The notes below the pieces were generated by a model. That model ran no database searches, had not been told where the DNA came from, and saw only the letters and a list, made by a program, of their open reading frames with translations. The position numbers and the translations under genes are program-made. A stretch of 36,060 nucleotides of DNA from Candidatus Uhrbacteria bacterium RIFOXYB12_FULL_58_10 (lineage in GTDB: Bacteria > Patescibacteriota > Patescibacteriia > UBA9934 > GWF2-40-263), in contig MGFA01000010.1 of the NCBI GenBank assembly GCA_001791645.1, forward strand, positions 1-36,060. Reading direction: 5' to 3'. This document shows positions 30,748 to 36,060 of this stretch, piece after piece. Each line of letters begins with the position of its first letter. Within the stretch, counting starts at the first letter, position 1.

Positions 30748-32402
30748 GTGTTGGATGCGGCCGCTGCCGCGGTTCTTTTTTCTTCCGCGGCCCTTGCGAG
30801 GCGTTGGCGCGTCTCGCGCTGCTGCTCATTCACGATGCGCCGTCCTTCGGCAACGGCGTCCGTGACGCGCGCGATGTCCTCGCGCGCCGAGAGAACGCGC
30901 TCCGCGAGCGTGATCCCATCCTCCGTGAGAACCCACACCCAGCTGCGTCTCCATTGGACCTTTGTGAACGCATTTGGGTGCAGCTCCCGCAGGGCGGTGT
31001 TCGCGCGTTCCTCGTCGCGCTCCTCGATGAGGCCGCCGTGCCGGAGCATGCGGGCGACCGTCTTTGGGGCGCGGCCGGGCGAGCGAGTCGAACGGACCAG
31101 CCCGAACGCGATGAGCATCAGGTCCGCGAGTTCCTGTTCCCCTACGCGGTCAAGTCGGTCGAGTGACTCCACGGCCTTCGGGAGCGAGGCGAGGATCTGT
31201 CCGACCTCGCGCGAAAAACTGATCGGCTCGATGGACACGAGGGCCTTGTGCCCGTCTATTTCCTCGAGCGAGCGCCTGCACGAATCCTCGGCCGCGGCGA
31301 TCGTCGCCTCGAACGGCTCGGGATCCAGTTCGAACAGCTGGCAGGCCGCGCGAACGTTCCCGAGCTTTCGGCGAACGTCCAAGACGTGATTCCTGCCGCG
31401 AATCCACGTCGCGTGCATGGAGTGGATCCCCTGCTCCGCCGCGACACGCCGCTCGCTCGCCTCGTCGAGCTCCTTCTTGTCCGCGAGAATTCGCTGGACC
31501 GCAGCGCGAAACGCTGTTCGCGTTGAGGCGCTTGCCTCAGGCTTCGCGGCCTGATGGAGGAGAACCGCGAGGCTGAGACGCGGCCATTCGGATTGACACC
31601 GCTCAATGCGGTCGCGGTGCGCGGTAAGCGCCTGGCGGTAGGCGGTGCCAGCGGCAAGCGCCTGTTGCTCCAGGTCGCGGGACACGTCCGTGAGCCCGAG
31701 CGATGTTGCGCTCAGCGCCGCGATCACGCGTCGCAGATGCGGTGCGATCGCCATTTGTCCTAGGGCCTCGTCGGTATCCGCCGGCGGTGCCTGGGCGGGC
31801 AGCCTGGCGCGGATCCTTTCCGCGGCGGCTCGGAGCGACTCGCCGCGCTCGACATGCTGTGCGAGCGCGTAGTCGGGGTCGCCAAGCGCCATGGCAAGCA
31901 TGACCGTGCTGTCGAACGAGTGCGCGATGAGGACGCGCAGGTCCGGATCCGGATCCGGCATTTCGCCGCTTGCGCGACTCTCTTCCTCGACGACGAGTTC
32001 CGCCGCGGCGATGAGATCCGCGAACGGATCGTCTTCCGCCTCCGGCGTTCCCGGGTCTGCCGGGGCTGGCGCTGGATCCGGTCCGTGGTCGAGCAACGGG
32101 ACCACCGGTCGAGCCCAATCGGCAAGACCGAGTGCGAACGGCACTTCATCGGCCCCAGTCTTGTCCGCGTCGTCGACGTCGGGCTCAAGAGTCCGGCCAC
32201 CGTCCGATTCCGTTTCCGGAACCGAGTGGAATTCGGCAGGCGGCTGCCAGGTCCCAGGCGCGTAGTCGCACGCGTCGCCGGTAGGTATGGCTTCGATCAG
32301 CGTGGCCAGGGACCGTTCGGTTTTTGCCGGAGTCGGTACGGGACCGAACCTTTCAACGAGTAGCTCCTTCCTTTTGCGTCTTCTGTCAGTCTTCGTGGAC
32401 AT
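30741..32402 (-). CDS. Helical/coiled-coil protein with C-terminal winged helix
   Basis: 553 aa, not recognised. ATG after AGGGGAAG; the track's GTG one codon earlier leaves no room for a ribosome binding site. Basic N-terminus (KTDRRRKRKELLVERFG), then an acidic, Pro-rich disordered stretch (about 40-150), a long helical region (150-400), and a winged helix near 425-510: TVARMLRHGGLIEE recognition part and a wing RRSWVWVLTEDGITLAERVL. The end is a Lys/Ala-rich helix. The layout (disordered or helical body plus winged helix) recalls the 343-aa neighbour in a different order, so the two may act on DNA in related ways. It is monocistronic. Confidence 0.7.
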   Translation of the reverse strand: MSTKTDRRRKRKELLVERFGPVPTPAKTERSLATLIEAIPTGDACDYAPGTWQPPAEFHSVPETESDGGRTLEPDVDDADKTGADEVPFALGLADWARPVVPLLDHGPDPAPAPADPGTPEAEDDPFADLIAAAELVVEEESRASGEMPDPDPDLRVLIAHSFDSTVMLAMALGDPDYALAQHVERGESLRAAAERIRARLPAQAPPADTDEALGQMAIAPHLRRVIAALSATSLGLTDVSRDLEQQALAAGTAYRQALTAHRDRIERCQSEWPRLSLAVLLHQAAKPEASASTRTAFRAAVQRILADKKELDEASERRVAAEQGIHSMHATWIRGRNHVLDVRRKLGNVRAACQLFELDPEPFEATIAAAEDSCRRSLEEIDGHKALVSIEPISFSREVGQILASLPKAVESLDRLDRVGEQELADLMLIAFGLVRSTRSPGRAPKTVARMLRHGGLIEERDEERANTALRELHPNAFTKVQWRRSWVWVLTEDGITLAERVLSAREDIARVTDAVAEGRRIVNEQQRETRQRLARAAEEKRTAAAAASNTP

Positions 32403-32445
32403 CACTTCCCCTGGTAAGGCGTTTCGGCGAATGACCGCTTTTAGG

Positions 32446-32457
32446 CGGCAAAAGCCG
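32446..32457 (-). repeat. Short hairpin at the predicted +1 of the 553-aa gene
   Basis: CGGC-TTTT-GCCG, 4 bp, starting 8 nt after the -10. Confidence 0.45.
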
Positions 32458-32464
32458 GCAGATG

Positions 32465-32493
32465 AACGTACCGGAAAATCTTGCGATCGTCAA
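32465..32493 (-). promoter_or_regulatory. Promoter of the 553-aa gene
   Basis: Minus-strand TTGACG (32488-32493), 17-nt spacer, TACGTT (32465-32470), 11 nt after the T-tract of the upstream terminator. Confidence 0.65.
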
Positions 32494-32504
32494 GACGCAC
32501 ATAA

Positions 32505-32527
32505 GAAAAAAGATCCCGCGCGGGATC
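32505..32527 (-). terminator. Terminator of the 250-aa gene, overlapping its stop
   Basis: Minus-strand GATCCCGCGCGGGATC (perfect) followed by TTTTTT. The stop codon falls in the 5' arm. Confidence 0.85.
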
Positions 32528-33278
32528 AGGCGGAGCGTGCCGCCATCAGGCTTGCAAGGTCGTTCCGCTCGACGGTTCCTGGCCGGTAGAGCAGGAATTT
32601 GACGCTGTTCGTTCTCATGAGCTCATTCTCCAGCAGGGCAATCAGGTCGTCGACGCGCGCGGGCGTAAACGCCCGCGCCATCCAGAAGACTTCGTCGCGA
32701 GTGATGTTCCGCCGTGTCGTCGCGCATGCGACGCGGAGGCACTTGCACAGCGGGACCTCTCCCCGCGAGTCCGCCCAAAGGTCGATGCCGAGCAGAAGCA
32801 CGTCTCCGCGGTTGAGCGCGCGTCGGATTTCCGGAGGAACGTGCGACGCGTGGAACGTCAGGTGCCCGATGAGCCCGCGGACGAATTCCTGTCGCTGGTA
32901 CGCGTCAGTGCTCGGCGTCCTCATGGCAAGGCCCCGCGTCAGCTTGTAGATCTCGACCGCGTCGTTGAACGGAATCCCGGCGTTTTCGCAGGCGATGACG
33001 AGCTCGGTGGTCGCGGAACCGGTATCGTCCACGACGCCGATTGCGAACAGCGCGCTGACGGCATATTCGGTGTGGTTACTTCGCGGTCGCCTGTCGTGTT
33101 CCGCGCGTACCATCCTTCCCGCCACGCGCTCAATGGTTTCAAGCCACGCGCGGTCGGATTTGTGGACGAACGTCATGACGGTTTGTTGCCAACCCGAGTC
33201 GAATCCGTCGGCACATCTCGGGCATATCTCACGAAGTGCCCGAGTGATGGCATTTTCGGTTGCGGTGGATTCGGGCAT
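32526..33278 (-). CDS. Hypothetical 250-aa helical protein
   Basis: 250 aa, not recognised. GGAGGT 5 nt before the ATG. No signal peptide or membrane helix. An N-terminal CPRC (about 19-22) and a CKC further on could bind metal. The rest is predominantly helical with many Arg/Asp/Glu. It is monocistronic, divergent from the methyltransferase-like operon, and has a palindrome at its predicted transcription start. Confidence 0.7.
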   Translation of the reverse strand: MPESTATENAITRALREICPRCADGFDSGWQQTVMTFVHKSDRAWLETIERVAGRMVRAEHDRRPRSNHTEYAVSALFAIGVVDDTGSATTELVIACENAGIPFNDAVEIYKLTRGLAMRTPSTDAYQRQEFVRGLIGHLTFHASHVPPEIRRALNRGDVLLLGIDLWADSRGEVPLCKCLRVACATTRRNITRDEVFWMARAFTPARVDDLIALLENELMRTNSVKFLLYRPGTVERNDLASLMAARSA

Positions 33279-33295
33279 GTCTGACCTCCGGGGTT

Positions 33296-33310
33296 TCGGC
33301 GGATCGCCGA
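33296..33310 (-). repeat. Perfect inverted repeat at the predicted +1 of the 250-aa gene
   Basis: TCGGCG-3 nt-CGCCGA. On the minus strand it starts 7 nt after the -10. Confidence 0.65.
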
Positions 33311-33316
33311 GGGAAA

Positions 33317-33345
33317 TTCATATCAGACATTCGTGCAACGGTCAA
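33317..33345 (-). promoter_or_regulatory. Promoter of the 250-aa gene
   Basis: Minus-strand TTGACC (33340-33345), 17-nt spacer, TATGAA (33317-33322). Confidence 0.65.
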
Positions 33346-33374
33346 CGAGCGGAAGAACAAACGATGACATTTCC

Positions 33375-33403
33375 TTGACGAAATCATTTGAAATTGCTAG
33401 GTT
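33375..33403 (+). promoter_or_regulatory. Promoter of the methyltransferase-like operon
   Basis: TTGACG (33375-33380), 17-nt spacer, TAGGTT (33398-33403). ATTTCC stands directly before the -35, exactly as at the minus-strand promoter at 29586-29591. Confidence 0.7.
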
Positions 33404-33408
33404 TTTCC

Positions 33409-33425
33409 CTCACGGTTCACGTGAG
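33409..33425 (+). repeat. Perfect inverted repeat at the predicted +1 of the methyltransferase-like operon
   Basis: CTCACG-GTTCA-CGTGAG, beginning 6 nt after the -10 and ending 10 nt before the ATG. Confidence 0.65.
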
Positions 33426-33435
33426 CGGAGAACAA

Positions 33436-34440
33436 ATGCACAGCCACGACAACCCACCGAAAAATAAGGTGCGGGACGCGTGGATGGACTTTCTTCCCGC
33501 GTCCTTTGACATCGATCGCGCGCCGGTAGGCCTCTACCTGCCAGGCGCGGAGAACCTTGAGCTTGACCACTATGCCAGGAAGGGTATCGCGCCCAGGCAG
33601 CTCATTGGGTGCGAACGTGACGTTGCCATCCTTCCGGAAGTGGTTCGAAACGCACGTGGAATTCGCGTCATCGCCGGCGCGCCTGCCGCGGCCGCGCCGA
33701 TTCTCATGAGGGAGCGCATCGCGCCGATCCGGTTCGCCAATCTCGACTTCGAGGGAGGATACGAGACGCACGTGAGGGACATCCTTGCTGCATTGCGTCT
33801 GACCGCTCCTTGTTGTGACGACTCGTCCGATTTGGCCGTGACGAGCTATGCGGCGCGAGGGCATTCCCTGCGCGACGGCTCGTTGCATGCGTCCAAGTTC
33901 CGCTCGACGCTCGATGACCACGAGATGGTTTACACCCAGCTGCGCATGATGGAACGACGCTACGAGATCGCGGCGACCATGCTTGCGAACCCGTACGCCA
34001 GGCCGTACTCGCACTTGCGCCGCGAGCTCGGATTCATGTGGTGGATGGTCATGGGGCTCGGTCTCATGGACATTGGTCGACACGGATACGGCGCGTTCGA
34101 CACGAAGTTCCTGAGCGCACGTATTTCTCCGGGCATCGACGCAATCGAGCTTCGGCTGAATGGCAACGGCCATGGCGAGGGACTCCGGCTGGTACGCGAG
34201 CCCATGCTCGCGATGGCAATGGAGGAACGCACAACGATCCTTTGGCCGACCGCGTTTCGGCACATCCTCTACTACTCTCCGAGCGGCCAGCCCATGCAGG
34301 CATGGTTTCTGAAGTACTGGCGCATTGAGGGTGGGAGGTACTCACTGCGCGATCTGTGCCGGCAGGTATGGGACCTGGCGGTTCGGACGCCACTGACGTT
34401 CATCTCTGCTGACGGGATGGACGTGACGATCAACAACTGA
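33436..34440 (+). CDS. Rossmann-type protein, possibly a SAM-dependent methyltransferase
   Basis: 334 aa. The start is the ATG with GGAGA upstream; the TTG 48 nt earlier in the track lies inside the promoter. Residues 25-120 show a Rossmann-like order: VGLYLPGAENLELDHYARKG (motif I position), QLIGCERD (acidic end of strand 2), GIRVIAGAP, and FANLDFEGGY where DNA/RNA methyltransferases have their catalytic or motif IV aspartate. The second half has no landmark I recognise. A methyltransferase is the best guess, but the glycine loop is atypical (LPGAENLE), so activity is uncertain. It is cotranscribed with the next gene (14-nt gap). Confidence 0.6.
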   Translation: MHSHDNPPKNKVRDAWMDFLPASFDIDRAPVGLYLPGAENLELDHYARKGIAPRQLIGCERDVAILPEVVRNARGIRVIAGAPAAAAPILMRERIAPIRFANLDFEGGYETHVRDILAALRLTAPCCDDSSDLAVTSYAARGHSLRDGSLHASKFRSTLDDHEMVYTQLRMMERRYEIAATMLANPYARPYSHLRRELGFMWWMVMGLGLMDIGRHGYGAFDTKFLSARISPGIDAIELRLNGNGHGEGLRLVREPMLAMAMEERTTILWPTAFRHILYYSPSGQPMQAWFLKYWRIEGGRYSLRDLCRQVWDLAVRTPLTFISADGMDVTINN

Positions 34441-34454
34441 CACGAGGTAGAACG

Positions 34455-35066
34455 ATGACCGACGTCCTTTCACAGCTGCAGCAGGACGCCGAGCGCACGC
34501 TCGCGCTCGTGCGGGAGCTCGCACTTCTGCGCGCGTACGCCGCCTCGCACGGGTACTCCACCGTCGATGTGATCAGTGTCCCCGCACTCAAGACGCGCGA
34601 AGCCTCGGATGAGGACAAGGCCATTGTGGGCGCGCGACGCGACGCGGTGTCCGAGCTCTTCTGGCTCCACCACGCGCGTGACGCGGCGTGCGTGGAAACC
34701 GGGCTCACTCCCTGGCAGGTGGCGGCCATCCTGTCGTTGCGCACCCGCGCAATCAACAGGAATGGGATTTCGCCGTCCGCGGCAGAGGCTCCGGCTCCCG
34801 CGGGATGGGAGACGCGGTTTTGGCCCGCGTCCATCCCCGCGCCGTCTGGAATCGACGGGGCGGTTCCGCCTTCCAGGGGTGGTGTCGAACGTCAGCCTGA
34901 TGAGAACGATCGCAACGTCGTGTGCGCCGCCCGCCGGGCCGTCGCCCTGGATGACGTCGAAGGCTGGAACAAGTTTCGGACGGCCTACGGCGCCCACCGG
35001 CGCCTCACCACCCAGCAGATCGCCGGTATCGTCGCGGTCGCGCGCCGTACCGGGAAGCTCTCCTAG
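34455..35066 (+). CDS. Hypothetical protein with an internal HTH-like duplication
   Basis: 203 aa, not recognised. GAGGTAG precedes the ATG. Two segments look alike: about 93-110 (LTPWQVAAILSLRTRA) and 185-201 (LTTQQIAGIVAVARRTG), sharing LTxxQ[VI]A[AG]I. Each follows an Ala/Arg-rich helix, and a Pro-rich linker (SPSAAEAPAPAG...) separates them. They resemble small DNA-binding HTH units. It is second in an operon with the methyltransferase-like gene and may supply target recognition; that is inference. Confidence 0.68.
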   Translation: MTDVLSQLQQDAERTLALVRELALLRAYAASHGYSTVDVISVPALKTREASDEDKAIVGARRDAVSELFWLHHARDAACVETGLTPWQVAAILSLRTRAINRNGISPSAAEAPAPAGWETRFWPASIPAPSGIDGAVPPSRGGVERQPDENDRNVVCAARRAVALDDVEGWNKFRTAYGAHRRLTTQQIAGIVAVARRTGKLS

Positions 35067-35092
35067 TCGTCGGACTTCCCGACGGCTTTTTT
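35067..35092 (+). terminator. Terminator of the methyltransferase-like operon
   Basis: CGTCGG-ACTTC-CCGACG, then GCTTTTTT, immediately after the stop codon. Confidence 0.88.
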
Positions 35093-35100
35093 CTTTGCTC

Positions 35101-35126
35101 AAAAAAAGTCCCGAGCAAGTCGGAAC
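35101..35126 (-). terminator. Terminator of the GNAT gene, overlapping its stop
   Basis: Minus-strand GTTCCGA-CTTGC-TCGGGAC (one G-U), then TTTTTTT. Confidence 0.85.
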
Positions 35127-35641
35127 TAGAGGAGTGCGCAAAAGTCGATTTCCGCGGGCTGGCCAAGACGCCACCACGTTTGCTCGGTGACGCGGACGAA
35201 GCATCGCGACTCGCGCTGGCGACAGGCCGAAACGTTGTCGTCGCTGCCCGTCTTCGCGAACGGGCAGCAGCAGGTCTCCCGCCACACGGACGCGGGAAGC
35301 GCTCGAAACGGCACGCACCGCATGCCCACGCGGATGCCGATGCGCAGCGACGCCGGGTTGGTGGTGGTGGCGAGGATGTTGCGTTCCGGGTGGTCGCGGA
35401 ACAGGTCGCGGTAGAGCTCCGCGGACAGGTCGTGCCCGCGGTGCGAGCGCGCGACCCACACCGTGCCAAGCTCATACCATCCGTCGGCCAGGTGCCAGAG
35501 CGTGGCGTGGGCGATTGGGTGCCCGTCGTGGAATCGGAGCGCGGTGAGCCCGTCCTCGCGCTGGGCGAGCAGGGCGTCCGGGTTCTTTCTGAGGAGCGCG
35601 GGTTCCTCCTGCGTTGCCTGTGACACGATGTCTGCCCACAT
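35126..35641 (-). CDS. GNAT-family N-acetyltransferase-like protein
   Basis: 171 aa. The start is the ATG with GGAG 7 nt upstream. ATLWHLADGWYELGTVWVARSHRGHDLSAELY-type order fits the GNAT beta4-alpha3 acetyl-CoA loop (RSHRGHDLS in place of Q/RxxGxG/A), followed by 'NILATTTNPASLRIGIRVGM', the usual beta5-alpha4 of GNAT enzymes. The cysteine-rich C-terminus (CCCPF, CRQRESRC) is unusual. The substrate is unknown. A long leader with hairpins and a possible small peptide lies upstream. Confidence 0.65.
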   Translation of the reverse strand: MWADIVSQATQEEPALLRKNPDALLAQREDGLTALRFHDGHPIAHATLWHLADGWYELGTVWVARSHRGHDLSAELYRDLFRDHPERNILATTTNPASLRIGIRVGMRCVPFRALPASVWRETCCCPFAKTGSDDNVSACRQRESRCFVRVTEQTWWRLGQPAEIDFCALL

Positions 35642-35680
35642 GCGGGGACTCCGGGAAACGGGGTTTAGGTGATCGCAACG

Positions 35681-35706
35681 AAAAGCCGCCAGGAAACCCT
35701 GGCGGC
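35681..35706 (-). terminator. Terminator-like hairpin in the GNAT leader
   Basis: Minus-strand GCCGCCAGG-GTTT-CCTGGCGGC followed by only TTTT. It is either the terminator of the 19-aa ORF or an attenuator before the GNAT gene. Confidence 0.6.
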
Positions 35707-35732
35707 CCTCGCGTCGGCATGACGTTCGAAAG

Positions 35733-35792
35733 CTAGCCAAGGCGTTGGGCCTTGGCCTTCTTCCCGTTCGTCATTGGCGCGACGTGTTGCAT
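35733..35792 (-). CDS. 19-aa ORF at the predicted transcript start (putative leader peptide)
   Basis: ATG to TAG reads MQHVAPMTNGKKAKAQRLG. The ATG is 8 nt after the -10, the same leaderless geometry as iscS, tig and the ABC exporter. Its last codons form an 8-bp perfect hairpin GCCAAGGC-5 nt-GCCTTGGC (35736-35756). The peptide is basic and has no recognisable amino-acid run. Existence as protein is unproven. Confidence 0.4.
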   Translation of the reverse strand: MQHVAPMTNGKKAKAQRLG

Positions 35793-35800
35793 ACCAAACA

Positions 35801-35829
35801 AATCTACAATCACACCCGAACCCTGTCAA
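35801..35829 (-). promoter_or_regulatory. Promoter of the 19-aa ORF / GNAT unit
   Basis: Minus-strand TTGACA (35824-35829), 17-nt spacer, TAGATT (35801-35806). Confidence 0.75.
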
Positions 35830-35845
35830 ACGCGCGGTTGATGAT

Positions 35846-35869
35846 AAAAAAACCCGTCGAGTGGACGGG
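35846..35869 (-). terminator. Terminator of the partial right-edge gene
   Basis: Minus-strand CCCGTC-CACTC-GACGGG followed by TTTTTTT, 16 nt before the next -35. Confidence 0.88.
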
Positions 35870-35890
35870 CCTGCGTGGGTTTGGTCGCGC

Positions 35891-36060
35891 TCAGCAGTCG
35901 AAGAGCTGCGCGACCAGATTGATCTCTTCGACGCGACGCGGGCGTTGCATACGCAGCTTATTGAAGAACGCCGAGTCGACGAGACCGTGGTTCGTGAGGA
36001 TCTCGCCCGCCGCCGCCGCCACGTGCGCCAGAGACGCCCCCTCTCCAGGCATGAGGCCAG
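35891..36060 (-). CDS. Partial CDS, C-terminus only
   Basis: The last 55 codons of a gene whose 5' end is outside the window (first complete codon at 36058). It reads ...ASLAHVAAAAGEIL...DSAFFNKLRMQRPRRVEEINLVAQLFDC-stop, a helical and basic end. It has its own terminator. Not recognised. Confidence 0.6.
   Translation of the reverse strand, partial: GLMPGEGASLAHVAAAAGEILTNHGLVDSAFFNKLRMQRPRRVEEINLVAQLFDC

Noticed and set aside
33388-33435. TTG-initiated extension of the methyltransferase-like gene
   Set aside because: It lies within the promoter spacer and -10 and so would not be transcribed.
1-36060. Alternative genetic code (TGA read as Gly), as in some CPR lineages
   Set aside because: TGA terminates yidD-type, ferredoxin, iscS and other recognisable genes at the expected length.
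1-36060. CRISPR arrays, insertion sequences, prophage integrase
   Set aside because: No regularly spaced repeats, terminal inverted repeats with a transposase, or integrase motifs were seen.

Overview
This window looks like a chromosomal segment of a Patescibacteria/CPR-type bacterium, though I cannot name the class. It carries the canonical replication-origin neighbourhood (rnpA-rpmH-[origin]-dnaA-dnaN). It also has a peptidoglycan set (Ddl, a membrane-anchored MurF-like ligase, a class A PBP, GlmS), a NifS/NifU-type Fe-S operon, very tight gene packing and mostly lineage-specific hypothetical proteins. TGA reads as stop in every recognisable gene, so the code is standard. The assignment rests on gene content and style only.

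Layout. 1-2.6 kb: one accessory membrane protein with its own promoter and terminator, followed by a promoter firing out of the left edge. 2.6-6.1 kb (minus): a five-gene Fe-S operon iscS > nifU > nfu-like > ferredoxin > FAD oxidoreductase. 6.2-12.3 kb: VIT/CCC1-like transporter, a divergent host-attachment-like gene plus ddl, then a minus operon ABC exporter > alpha/beta hydrolase > MurF-like ligase, and tRNA-Cys. 12.3-18.1 kb: 3D-domain protein, glmS, and a divergent class A PBP with Ig-like C-terminal domains. 18.1-22.5 kb: a UPF0462 (C4orf33-like) gene, dnaN, dnaA and rpmH-rnpA-yidD, with DnaA-box-like sequence in both dnaA-flanking gaps. 22.5-25.9 kb (minus): tig, then an operon nfo > IMPase > DUF167 > an 18-aa four-cysteine microprotein. 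25.9-36.06 kb: a GC-rich accessory region of unrecognised or only loosely recognised genes. These are a GHKL ATPase coupled to a protein with three HTH-like repeats, divergent from a winged-helix/coiled-coil protein; then a second winged-helix protein, a 250-aa unknown, a Rossmann/methyltransferase-like gene with a partner, a GNAT protein with a structured leader, and a partial gene at the edge.

The most notable signal is in the transcription units. Nearly every unit has a readable -35/-10 promoter, usually with an exactly 17-nt spacer. Five units (iscS, VIT-like, ABC exporter, tig, a 19-aa ORF) have only 8-9 nt between the -10 and the start codon, so they should make leaderless mRNAs. Accessory genes instead have Shine-Dalgarno sites, and at four of their promoters a perfect inverted repeat begins almost exactly at the predicted +1. 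On the minus strand, terminators are followed within about 20 nt by the next promoter, or even contain its -35. The best candidate for an undescribed system is the GHKL ATPase / triple-HTH operon with its divergent regulator-like gene at 25.9-30.7 kb.
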